Shown here piece by piece: positions 1 through 6,275 of a DNA stretch of 9,297 bases (position 1 is its first letter; every line of letters starts with the position of its first letter). This stretch comes from Pseudomonadota bacterium (GTDB lineage Bacteria; Pseudomonadota; Gammaproteobacteria; Halothiobacillales; Halothiobacillaceae), in assembly GCA_021795795.1 (NCBI GenBank), contig JAJYPA010000304.1, positions 1 through 9,297 on the forward strand. The letters are read 5' to 3'. The notes beneath the pieces were generated by a model. The model ran no database searches. It was not told the DNA's origin and saw only the letters and a program-made list of their open reading frames with translations. Made by a program: the position numbers and the translations under genes.

Positions 1-608
1 ACCACGAAAAACCAGCCGCCGGACATGGACATCATGGTGTTCCACAAGAGCCCGGGCACGGAAAAAGGCAATTCCAGCTTCCAAAAGCGCTGCCAGGCAT
101 TGAGGCGATAGAGCCGCGCCGCCTCGTCCAGCTCCTTGGGGAGGGTGGTCAGGCCCTGATACAGGGCAAAGGTCATGTTCCAGACCTGCGAGGTGAAGAC
201 CGCGAAGACCACCGCCAGTTGCACGCCGATGAGGCTGCCGGGGAAGAGGGCCATGAAGCCGGTCACGGTGATGGACAGATAACCGAGGATGGGTACCGAC
301 TGCAGGATATCCAGCAGCGGAATGAGGATCTTCTCCGCATAGCGGTTCTTCGCCGCCAGAGTCGCATAACCCAGGGTGAAAGCGAGGGAGCAGATGACGG
401 CCGCCAGCATCCGCGAAACCGTGTCCAGGGCGTATTCCGGCAATTCCCAGGGGCTGCTGGAGATGGCGATGCTTTCCCCGAGATGAAAGGGGACAGCCAT
501 GCCGTGGGAAATGTGGGCGATGAGGAAAAAGACCGCCAATACCAGCGGGATGGCGATGAGGTCTTGACGATTGGGCATGGGAAAGGCCAAGGAGGACGCG
601 AGCTTCAT
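1..608 (-). CDS. ABC transporter permease, N-terminal part (partial)
   Basis: The reading frame is open from the ATG at 608 to the window edge, giving about 203 residues; the rest lies outside. Hydrophobic segments lie at about residues 17-36, 67-86, 94-123 and 126-150. They are followed by a cytoplasmic EAA-type loop (about 157-181, containing DEAARLYRLNAW and ending in LELP), which in binding-protein-dependent permeases contacts the ATPase subunit. The loop and the following MSMSGGWFF stretch resemble the NitT/TauT-like anion permeases, in particular the long duplicated-permease type (COG4986); this is from memory of the family. The substrate is unknown. The ATG was chosen because GGAG sits 9 nt upstream; an in-frame GTG five codons earlier is possible. 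It is divergent from moaB, and a link to molybdate or another oxyanion is inference only. Confidence 0.8.
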   Translation of the reverse strand, partial: MKLASSLAFPMPNRQDLIAIPLVLAVFFLIAHISHGMAVPFHLGESIAISSSPWELPEYALDTVSRMLAAVICSLAFTLGYATLAAKNRYAEKILIPLLDILQSVPILGYLSITVTGFMALFPGSLIGVQLAVVFAVFTSQVWNMTFALYQGLTTLPKELDEAARLYRLNAWQRFWKLELPFSVPGLLWNTMMSMSGGWFFV

Positions 609-625
609 GCCGGGAGACTCCACAT

Positions 626-654
626 TTGGCGGCTGGGACCGCAGTCTTTATACT
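626..654 (+). promoter_or_regulatory. Predicted sigma70 promoter of moaB
   Basis: -35 TTGGCG (626-631, 4/6), a 17-nt spacer, then -10 TATACT (649-654, 5/6). Transcription would start near 661, leaving a leader of about 27 nt that contains the Shine-Dalgarno AAGGGA at 675-680. It overlaps the divergent permease promoter. Confidence 0.5.
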
Positions 655-676
655 GATTCGGACCAGGCACTGTAAA
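647..676 (-). promoter_or_regulatory. Predicted sigma70 promoter of the ABC permease
   Basis: Read on the minus strand: -35 TTTACA (671-676), an 18-nt spacer, then -10 TATAAA (647-652). Each box matches the consensus at 5 of 6 positions, and it lies about 40 nt upstream of the permease start. Its -10 occupies the same bases as the -10 of the opposing moaB promoter. Confidence 0.55.
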
Positions 677-687
677 GGGATTCAAGT

Positions 688-1227
688 ATGCACAGCAACG
701 CAGCGGACACGGAAAAATCCTTCCACCCCCTCGGTATCGCCATTCTCACCGTCTCCGACACGCGCCAGCCGGAAACCGACAAGTCCGGCGACAAGATCGC
801 CGAGCTGGCTCAGGCCGCCGGCCATCGCATTGCGGCGCGGCGCATCCTGCCCGATGCGGTGCCGGGCCTGCGGGCGCAGTTGCAGGACTGGATCGCCGAT
901 CCCGCCATCGACGTCATCATCGCCACTGGCGGCACCGGCGTCACCGGCCGCGATGTCACCCCCGAGGCCCTCGCCCCCCTGGTCAGCAAGTCCATCCCCG
1001 GCTTCGGCGAGCTGTTCCGCATGCTCTCCTACCAGGAGATCGGCACCAGCACCATCCAGTCCCGCGCCGACGCGGCCCTCTGCGATGGCACCCTGGTCTT
1101 CCTGCTGCCGGGCTCCACCGGGGGCGTTCGCCTGGGCATGGAGTCGATCATCGTGCCGCAGTTGGATAACCGTCACAAGCCCTGCAACCTCAACGAGCTG
1201 CTGCCGCGCATCCGCAACGAGCGCTGA
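688..1227 (+). CDS. moaB: Molybdenum cofactor biosynthesis protein MoaB
   Basis: A 179-aa member of the MoaB/MogA family. These proteins adenylylate molybdopterin before metal insertion in molybdenum/tungsten cofactor synthesis, although some MoaB homologues are of uncertain activity. Family signatures are visible: the start of the fold with LTVSDTR (20-26), the molybdopterin-binding [16 protein letters not shown] (79-94), [13 protein letters not shown] (103-115), and [13 protein letters not shown] (140-152). Length and colinearity match MoaB proteins of proteobacteria, including the C-terminal [12 protein letters not shown]. The start is fixed by AAGGGA 7 nt upstream of the ATG. GC-rich codon use matches the flanking chromosomal genes and differs from the cassettes downstream. 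It is divergent from the ABC permease and followed by a REP-like hairpin that may end its transcript. Confidence 0.93.
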   Translation: MHSNAADTEKSFHPLGIAILTVSDTRQPETDKSGDKIAELAQAAGHRIAARRILPDAVPGLRAQLQDWIADPAIDVIIATGGTGVTGRDVTPEALAPLVSKSIPGFGELFRMLSYQEIGTSTIQSRADAALCDGTLVFLLPGSTGGVRLGMESIIVPQLDNRHKPCNLNELLPRIRNER

Positions 1228-1278
1228 GGTGAGCACCACCCGTAGGAGCGGCCCACGGCCGCGACCCGCCTGCTCACC
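1228..1278 (+). repeat. GTAG-class REP-like hairpin nested in an 8-bp inverted repeat
   Basis: Directly after the moaB stop. GTAG at 1242-1245 is followed by the perfect stem GCGGCC / GGCCGC (1248-1253 and 1257-1262) with a 3-nt loop, then GA. This is the form of REP elements associated with RAYT transposases in Pseudomonas and Xanthomonas relatives. It is enclosed by a perfect 8-bp inverted repeat, GGTGAGCA (1228-1235) and TGCTCACC (1271-1278). It could act as a transcript-end or mRNA-stabilising structure; there is no T-tract, so it is not a classical intrinsic terminator. Confidence 0.6.
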
Positions 1279-1322
1279 CGCCACGAACGCGACAATGGGT
1301 AGCTGCCTACAGAGCGGACCCC

Positions 1323-1859
1323 ATGACTGACGACCGCCACACCCATTGGGAAGCCTGTTACGCCGAGGCCGCGCCGACGGCACCGGAAGCTCTCCCCCTC
1401 CTCATCGCCCATGCCCAGGAACTCCCCGCCAGCGGGCGCGCCCTCGATCTCGCCTGCGGCCGTGGCGGCAACGCCCTCTTCCTCGCCCGGCACGGTCTGG
1501 AGACTTGGGCCTGGGACTACGCCGAGAGTGCCATCGCCGGCCTCGCCCGGGCAGCCACCGGCCTCCCCCTGCAGCCCGAGTGCCGGGACGTCATCGCCCA
1601 GCCCCCCGCCCCGGAATCCTTCGACGTCATCGTCGTCGCCCACTTTCTGCACCGGCCACTGTTCCCTTTTCTCGCCGCCGCCCTGCATCCCGGCGGCCTG
1701 CTCTTCTATGAGACCTGGTGCGGCCCCTACGCCGGCCGCGGCCCTCGGAATCCCGCCTTCCGCCTCGCCCCTGGCGAACTGGCCAGCGCCTTCCCCACTC
1801 TCAGCCTGCTGCAAATTCAGGAAGATGCGGACCGCGCCGCCGCCCTCTGGAAGCGGTGA
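1323..1859 (+). CDS. Class I SAM-dependent methyltransferase (small, TehB-like)
   Basis: 178 aa with a Rossmann-type SAM fold. Motif I is LDLACGRGGNALFLA (41-55). The acidic residue of motif II is D65 in AWDYAESAI. Motif IV is FDVIVVAHFLHRPLF (100-114), and post-motif LHPGGLLFYE lies at 121-130. The HFLHRPLFP and LHPGGLLFYETW blocks resemble the small methyltransferases annotated near tellurite-resistance TehB; the substrate is unknown. The C-terminus (EDADRAAALWKR) looks complete. No strong Shine-Dalgarno is seen before ATG 1323. It is convergent with intI, with 2 nt between the two stop codons, so this gene is the last chromosomal gene before the integron. Its base composition matches moaB. 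Confidence 0.85.
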   Translation: MTDDRHTHWEACYAEAAPTAPEALPLLIAHAQELPASGRALDLACGRGGNALFLARHGLETWAWDYAESAIAGLARAATGLPLQPECRDVIAQPPAPESFDVIVVAHFLHRPLFPFLAAALHPGGLLFYETWCGPYAGRGPRNPAFRLAPGELASAFPTLSLLQIQEDADRAAALWKR

Positions 1860-1861
1860 GT

Positions 1862-2844
1862 TTACATATCCAGCGGGCTGATAACGCCGCGTCCACCTTT
1901 GTTGAGCACGTGGGTGTAAATCATCGTCGTGGAGACATCCTTGTGCCCCAGCAACTCCTGAACCGTCCGGATATCGTAGCCCGCCTGCAGCAGGTGCGTC
2001 GCAAAGGAATGGCGCAGCACATGGGGCGTCACCGGCTTGACGATCTCTGCGCGACTCGCTGCCGTCCGGATGGCGCGCTGTACGGAAGCCTCATAAATAT
2101 GGTGTCGCCGTTGCGCCCCCGTGCGCGGATCGCGGCTTAGAGCGCGCGACGGAAAAACATACTGCCAGCCCCAGGCACGCGCACTGGATGGATATTTGAC
2201 CGCCAGCGCATCAGGCAGATACACCTCCCCCAGCCCGGCCTCCAAATCGCCGTCATGCAGCAGCTTGGCTTTCTCCATTTGTTTTTAAAGGGGCAGCAGA
2301 ATGTTCTCCGGCAATACTGTCACCCTATCTTTGCCGCCCTTACCATCCCGAATGATGATTTCCCGACGCTCGAACTCCACGTCCTTTACCCGAAGCCGCA
2401 ACCCCTCCAATAAGCGCATGCCGGTTCCATAAAGCAGGCTAGCCACCAGCCACATGGTCCCGGAGAGTTCATGCAGCAACGCCCGCGCTTCGCTGGGGGT
2501 CAGCACCGTAGGCAAGTGTTGCGAAGGCTTGGCGCTGGTGATGTCGTCCAGCCAGGGCAGGTCTACATCGAGCACCTGCTTATAAAGGAAAAGCAACGCC
2601 GCCTTGGCCTGATTTTGAGTAGAGGACGACACCTTGCGCTCCACCGCCAGATAGCTGAGGAAAGCCTCGACCTCTGCGGCCCCCATCCCTTTGGGGTGCC
2701 GCTTGTGGTGGAAGAGGATAAAGCGCCGCGCCCAGTCCGTATAAGCCTCTTCGGTGCGGATGCTGTAGTGCAACGCCCTAATCCGGGCACGCATCTGGTC
2801 CAGGAGTTTGGGCGGGGAATGGGGGTTGGCTGGCTGATTTTCAT
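1862..2844 (-). pseudogene. intI: Integron integrase, interrupted by a nonsense codon and an N-terminal frameshift
   Basis: A tyrosine recombinase that would cut attI and single-stranded attC. By comparison with IntI1, all catalytic residues are present: R in [11 protein letters not shown] in DGKGGKDR, H-x-x-R in [11 protein letters not shown] in LLGHKDV and the nucleophile Y in TTMIYTHV. The IntI-specific insert is also present ([11 protein letters not shown] to WGWQYVF). Two lesions are seen. TAA at 2285-2287 lies in frame between NILLPL and KQMEKAK, where IntI1 has an arginine in SLREQL. The likely start ATG at 2844 ([10 protein letters not shown]) reads into a different frame from [17 protein letters not shown], which fits loss of 1 nt near 2810-2820. 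ATG 2794 could start a shorter protein but would still meet the TAA. Sequencing error or stop readthrough cannot be excluded. It converges on the methyltransferase gene. Confidence 0.9.
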
Positions 2845-2851
2845 CTGGTGA

Positions 2852-2880
2852 ATATTAGGCTGTCCTAAATTTTTGAGCAA
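2852..2880 (-). promoter_or_regulatory. Possible intI promoter
   Basis: Minus strand: TTGCTC (2875-2880, 3/6), a 17-nt spacer, then TAATAT (2852-2857, 4/6). Transcription would begin almost at the ATG at 2844, which has no Shine-Dalgarno, so a leaderless mRNA is possible. No convincing LexA box is present. Confidence 0.3.
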
Positions 2881-3022
2881 GAGGCGTCATGCCATAGATA
2901 CAGCATGTTGCTTTTGTTCCATGTTGCATTAGTCATCTGTCGTGTGGTAGTTTCTTGTGATCTAATTTATGTTATGCGTACAAAAACGCGGGCCAGCGGC
3001 AACTGGTTAGAACAGGTTATGC
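2881..3022 (+). other. attI recombination region with first crossover at 3016/3017
   Basis: This is the gene-free stretch between intI and the first cassette gene. The junction is set at G3016|T3017 in GTTATGC because cassette 1 ends with the matching core GCATAAC (3586-3592). Further GTT core-like motifs lie at 2971-2977 (a second GTTATGC), 3006-3012 (GTTAGAA) and 3026-3032 (GTTAGAG); such repeats could be integrase-binding sites. No strong outward cassette promoter was recognised here. Pc may lie inside intI or be weak. Confidence 0.7.
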
Positions 3023-3057
3023 TTCGTTAGAGATTCGCTGAGGAGGATTCCGTAGCT

Positions 3058-3579
3058 ATGATCTACACTGTTGAATGCACGTTTTCTAATCCGTCCGAAG
3101 AGACTGTTTGGAATGACTTTTATAGCTTAGAAAAACTGCCAGCTCTAATATCTGTATCAGGTTTTTGTACTTCGCAGCGCTTTAAAGCCCTGACTCCTGG
3201 CTGTCCAGTTTATTTGGCAATCCATACGATAGCAGGAGTCGAAGTCTTAAGTAGCAATAATTATCGCGAAAATGGTGGTGGTAATTTCGCACGCTGGCAA
3301 CAATTCATCACAGATTGGCATCGTAATGTGTATGAAGGTATTGAAGTAGCACCAAGTGTTGGCGAACGTGAGTATTTGTTACTTTGTGGTTCTGGCTCAG
3401 AACCATTACAGCAGTTAGGTTTCGCATCCCATAAGCTCCATGCAATGGCATTAGAGAAAAATCCAGAGTTTCGCTGGCTGTCAACAACTCAAGATATAAA
3501 GATAGAAGCCATCAAGAATAAGCTGCCGGTGGGTGTTTATCTTTATGAACCTATCGGGGAGCAGCTCATCAGTGAATAG
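3058..3579 (+). CDS. Cassette 1: hypothetical protein, possibly dimeric alpha/beta barrel (EthD-like)
   Basis: 173 aa, not confidently recognised. The N-terminus (MIYTVECTFSNPSEETVWNDFY, LPALISVSGFCTSQRF, then YLAIHTI) has the beta-alpha-beta pattern of ferredoxin-like, EthD-type dimeric barrels, in which an opening strand leads to a W-containing helix and a PGF turn. Conserved-looking elements follow: NGGGNFARW (about 77-85) and DWHRNVYEG (about 91-99). There is no signal peptide or membrane segment. AGGAGG at 3041-3046 lies 11 nt before the ATG, slightly far but strong. Codon use is clearly AT-richer than the chromosomal flank, which fits foreign origin. As the first cassette it would be the best expressed from any integron promoter. 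The fold assignment is inference; no function is proposed. Confidence 0.8.
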   Translation: MIYTVECTFSNPSEETVWNDFYSLEKLPALISVSGFCTSQRFKALTPGCPVYLAIHTIAGVEVLSSNNYRENGGGNFARWQQFITDWHRNVYEGIEVAPSVGEREYLLLCGSGSEPLQQLGFASHKLHAMALEKNPEFRWLSTTQDIKIEAIKNKLPVGVYLYEPIGEQLISE

Positions 3580-3585
3580 CAAGAC

Positions 3586-3667
3586 GCATAACAATCACAT
3601 CAGCCGACCCGCAAAAGCGCCGCTTCGCTCTGCTTTTGCGGGTCGGCTGATGTGAAAAACGTTGGGC
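3586..3667 (+). other. attC site of cassette 1 (82 bp)
   Basis: R'' is GCATAAC (3586-3592) and R' is GTTGGGC (3661-3667), with crossover after G3661. The arms 3596-3618 and 3632-3654 form a perfect 23-bp inverted repeat around a 13-nt loop. The usual unpaired extrahelical base of the L'' arm is not seen, unlike in attC2 to attC6. Confidence 0.92.
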
Positions 3668-3673
3668 GTCAAT

Positions 3674-4162
3674 ATGCGCAAACGGTCAGAAAAAGTTGTG
3701 AAGAAAGAAGGCGTGAAGAAAAAGTCACGCAAGAGATCTATTGTCCCTTGCGAGAATCCGAAACCTTCCGAAGTTACCGATTCATACTGGCTGCATGCCG
3801 AAAGAAAAAAAGGCACATATCCAGAGCACTCGGAAAATGGAGGAAAGTGGTTGGTCTTTGTCTCACTATCACTGGTTGACACAGTATGGGAAAAGGTCAG
3901 GCGTGCTACAGAAGAGGGAAATCTTGGCGGTTCTGCCAAGGTGGCAACAGCCCGCCCGAACCCAAACGCCACGAATCCCGATACGAAAGTCATTTGCGTA
4001 TACACCTATGATTGGACCGACGAAAATGATGTAAAAAGAATCCGTGAAGAACTTCGACAGCTCGGCATCACGTCCAAAATCCCATACAAGGCCGACCAGG
4101 AAACCTACTCCGGAATGTATGCAAATCGTGGAAACAAACGTATTTCGAAATATTATGAGTAA
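3674..4162 (+). CDS. Cassette 2: DUF1917 / BLES03-like protein
   Basis: 162 aa from ATG 3674; a TTG in the same frame at 3662 lies on the cassette boundary and is less likely. After a very basic tail (residues 2-24, rich in K and R) comes a compact domain. It contains SYWLHAERKKGTYPEHSENGGKW, then WEKVRRATEEGNLGGSAKV, TARPNPNATNPDTKVICVYTYDW and RIREELRQLGITSKIPYKAD. It ends in RGNKRISKYYE. This matches my memory of the DUF1917 family (human BLES03/C11orf68; eIF4E-like fold; bacterial members sometimes labelled putative phosphothreonine lyase domain). The biochemical role is unknown. No clear Shine-Dalgarno is present; GGG at 3664-3666, inside the attC core, is the only candidate. The gene starts 12 nt into the cassette. 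Confidence 0.85.
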   Translation: MRKRSEKVVKKEGVKKKSRKRSIVPCENPKPSEVTDSYWLHAERKKGTYPEHSENGGKWLVFVSLSLVDTVWEKVRRATEEGNLGGSAKVATARPNPNATNPDTKVICVYTYDWTDENDVKRIREELRQLGITSKIPYKADQETYSGMYANRGNKRISKYYE

Positions 4163-4164
4163 AC

Positions 4165-4243
4165 GCCCAACAAGGCGCTCAAGCCGACTCGCTACGTCGG
4201 CGCTTCGCGCCGACTTCGCTCGCGGCTTAGCTCTGCGTTAGAC
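4165..4243 (+). other. attC site of cassette 2 (79 bp)
   Basis: R'' is GCCCAAC (4165-4171), complementary to the cassette's own GTTGGGC. R' is GTTAGAC (4237-4243). The L arms pair as GCTCAAGCCG with CGGCTTAGC, leaving one extrahelical C as expected. An inner hairpin GTCGGCGC-TTC-GCGCCGAC fills the variable part. Confidence 0.93.
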
Positions 4244-4253
4244 TTCTTCCGCT

Positions 4254-4940
4254 ATGACCACTGAACGCGAATTGCTCATTCGTCATCTTCGAGAACTTCT
4301 CGAAGTCGTCGAGAACTCGGCGTCTGACCTGTCGCAAATGCGCCCCTGGTTGCATTATTGGTGGTGGGGGCTACCCACAGGCGAGGAAGTGTCCGCGCGC
4401 CTCGGCCGAATTGAAAGGCAGTTGTCCTCCCTTCAAGAGCGCCGTTGCGCCTTCTCCGAGCGAGATAACGCAGACCGGATGATGTACCTCATTATGGGGA
4501 TGGCGAACCGCCGTAATGAGGAACGAAGGCATATCACAAGTTGGCTCGCCGGCGCGAGTCGCTTAACAATTGTTGACCCGTACTTCTTCTCTTTCAGCGG
4601 CCCCAACAAGGTCTTTCGAACGCAGACGCAATATGTCGAGTGGCTGCTTGAACTCATTCCCAAGCAGACTGAACAGATTGAGGTATTCCATCTTCCTGCG
4701 CCCAACAGGCGCATCTACTCGGCCGTTGCCACACACTGCAAGAAGAAGAACATTGCACTGAAGACGTGGGAAACAACGGAAATTCATGACCGCGTTCTCA
4801 TCAGAAACGACGAAGAAGCTAAGGCAATCGGTACATCGTTTGGCGGCATCGGAAACAAGATCGCATTTGTCCTCGACCTACCAAACGAAGACCTGGGAAT
4901 GTTCCGCCGTGAACTACACCGCATCAAAACCGAGATCTAA
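4254..4940 (+). CDS. Cassette 3: protein with degenerate phospholipase D-like domain
   Basis: 228 aa. The N-terminal half (1-95) is helical and charged, with HYWWWGLP at 34-41 and a likely coiled helix at 44-68. The C-terminal half looks like a single PLD-fold domain: strand LTIVDPYFF (104-112), IEVFHLP (142-148), the active-site-like IHDRVLIRND (177-186), and GTSFGGIGNKIAFVLDLP (193-210). In classical PLD enzymes the motif is HxK-x4-D. Here it reads HxR (H178, R180) with N at 185, so catalysis may be altered or lost. Similar HDR plus GTS-x-x-G-x-G domains occur in proteins encoded near defence genes, which is family memory and not proof of function. There is no Shine-Dalgarno before ATG 4254. 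The stop codon overlaps the attC R'' core. Confidence 0.85.
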   Translation: MTTERELLIRHLRELLEVVENSASDLSQMRPWLHYWWWGLPTGEEVSARLGRIERQLSSLQERRCAFSERDNADRMMYLIMGMANRRNEERRHITSWLAGASRLTIVDPYFFSFSGPNKVFRTQTQYVEWLLELIPKQTEQIEVFHLPAPNRRIYSAVATHCKKKNIALKTWETTEIHDRVLIRNDEEAKAIGTSFGGIGNKIAFVLDLPNEDLGMFRRELHRIKTEI

Positions 4941-5030
4941 CCTCTCGGTCAACCGGACCACCCGCAAGCGCAGCTTGCGGGTACCCTCCGCGCTTCGCGC
5001 TCCCGCGGCCGGTTACCTCAAACGTTATGC
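4935..5030 (+). other. attC site of cassette 3 (96 bp)
   Basis: R'' is ATCTAAC (4935-4941), one mismatch from the GTCTAAC expected from the cassette start, and overlaps the stop codon of the gene. R' is GTTATGC (5024-5030). The L arms GGTCAACCGG and CCGGTTACC pair with one extrahelical C. The variable part contains a perfect 9-bp hairpin (4961-4981). Confidence 0.9.
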
Positions 5031-5075
5031 TCCAGAAGCCACCCTCCATCCATTCTTGTATCTCGAGTTCTCGCT

Positions 5076-6263
5076 ATGAACGAAAAGCACACAGTAAGTC
5101 CGACCGAAATAGACGAGTGGTTTGAGGAAGAATCGTCCGAGAGCCCAACGTCAGGGCCAGCAGCAACACTGGACCCAGCGGAAAAATACGCTCGGAGCCA
5201 ACTTCGTGTTGTTCGGGAAACAAAGGACTACCAACTCGACTATCTGCGGCATGCACTGCAACCCGGCCGAGAATTGATTGACACATCTCCTGGATACCAA
5301 AGGCGACTACGGTGGACCAATAAGAAGCGCTCATTACTGATCGAGTCTTTTCTTCTCAACATACCTGTGCCCCCGATCTTCTTGTTCGAGCACGACTACA
5401 ACGAGTATGAGGTTATCGATGGTCGCCAGAGGCTCGAAACAATTCGAGCATTTCTGGCAAATAATTTCGCGCTGACCGGATTGGAGTACTGGCCCGAACT
5501 TGAGCGGAAGCGATACAACGATCTTCCTGCGGTTCTTCAGAAGGGGCTCTTGCGGCGAAGTCTCTCTGCGGTAGTTTTGCTCGCAGAAACGCGAGGTGTT
5601 GGCGCGGACGAGTTGGATGTCCGCAGAGTGCTATTCGACCGCTTGAATACGGGCGGCATTCGACTTAACCCACAAGAGCTTAGAAACGCTCTATACCCAG
5701 GGCGCCTAAATGCACTTCTGATCCGCCTTGCGCGTTCGGAGCCATTCACAACAACTTGGGGAGTCCCCGCCTTTGTCCAAGGTGAAACGGAGGAACCGTC
5801 CGAGGCACTCCTAAAGAATCCCCTGTTCTCTTCACTCGCAGATGCGGAGTTGGTCCTACGCTTCTTTGCGCTTCGGGATGCAATCGCGAACAAGCGGACT
5901 GGCTCCCTTCGTAGAATTCTCGACCGGTACATGGAGAAACACCAGAACATTACACACGACGAAGAGGTAGAAATGGAGGCTATGTATTTGGCTCTGCTTT
6001 CTCGTCTTGTTGATCTATTTAAGGGAGAACCGTTCCGTCTTCCGACGACAAAGCGCCCAAGCCGTCCACTATATGACGCACTCATGATTGCCCTAAGCCA
6101 ATCCGCTGAGCTCGATCTTGAAGCCAACTCAGAGTCCATTCGTGACTCACTTGCAAATGCCCTGAGTAGTGAGGCGTCTTACGACGTCCTCGTAGGACGC
6201 GGCAATACAATCGAATCCATCAGGCAACGAGTTGAACTTGCCTTTCAGATTCTCAACGCCTAG
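5076..6263 (+). CDS. Cassette 4, gene 1: DUF262 domain protein (GmrSD/ParB-like)
   Basis: 395 aa. After an acidic, low-complexity N-terminus (1-35) comes a DUF262 domain. Its signatures are PGYQRRLRW (72-80), LIESFLLNIPVPPIFLFE (88-105), the ParB/Srx-like catalytic motif IDGRQRLETI (114-123), and FDRLNTGGIRLNPQELRNALY (187-207). DUF262 is the N-terminal domain of GmrSD-type modification-dependent restriction enzymes and of SspE, where the DGQQR-type motif is linked to nucleotide binding and hydrolysis. Here Q is R117. The C-terminal half is mostly helical, and I see no DUF1524 HNH motif, so this protein probably senses or regulates rather than cuts. The ATG lacks a Shine-Dalgarno and lies 51 nt inside the cassette. 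The next gene starts 12 nt after its stop. A defence role is inferred. Confidence 0.92.
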   Translation: MNEKHTVSPTEIDEWFEEESSESPTSGPAATLDPAEKYARSQLRVVRETKDYQLDYLRHALQPGRELIDTSPGYQRRLRWTNKKRSLLIESFLLNIPVPPIFLFEHDYNEYEVIDGRQRLETIRAFLANNFALTGLEYWPELERKRYNDLPAVLQKGLLRRSLSAVVLLAETRGVGADELDVRRVLFDRLNTGGIRLNPQELRNALYPGRLNALLIRLARSEPFTTTWGVPAFVQGETEEPSEALLKNPLFSSLADAELVLRFFALRDAIANKRTGSLRRILDRYMEKHQNITHDEEVEMEAMYLALLSRLVDLFKGEPFRLPTTKRPSRPLYDALMIALSQSAELDLEANSESIRDSLANALSSEASYDVLVGRGNTIESIRQRVELAFQILNA

Positions 6264-6275
6264 GGCACGGCCACG

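Noticed and set aside
219..656. 145-aa open frame on the plus strand
   Set aside because: It lies antisense to the ABC permease, whose membrane segments and EAA loop make the minus strand clearly the coding one; the plus product has no recognisable fold.
682..1383. Long open frames in other frames over moaB and the methyltransferase gene
   Set aside because: High GC produces long spurious frames; MoaB and SAM-methyltransferase motifs define the real ones.
2888..2905. LexA box upstream of intI
   Set aside because: On the minus strand CTGT is present, but the second half-site (CATG instead of ACAG) does not match.
2971..3016. A tiny gene-less cassette between two GTTATGC copies
   Set aside because: No RYYYAAC core and no hairpin lie between them, so there is no attC; it is treated as part of attI.
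3619..3631. Repeated CGCTTCGC-type strings in attC1, attC2 and attC3 as a dispersed repeat
   Set aside because: They are loop sequences inside the attC hairpins and are explained by those sites.
3595..4005. 136-aa open frame on the minus strand across attC1
   Set aside because: It runs through the attC1 stem and antisense to the DUF1917-like gene, whose motifs are convincing.
5537..6139. 200-aa open frame antisense to the DUF262 gene
   Set aside because: It is a shadow of a well-supported gene; its serine/arginine-rich product has no domain and no ribosome site.
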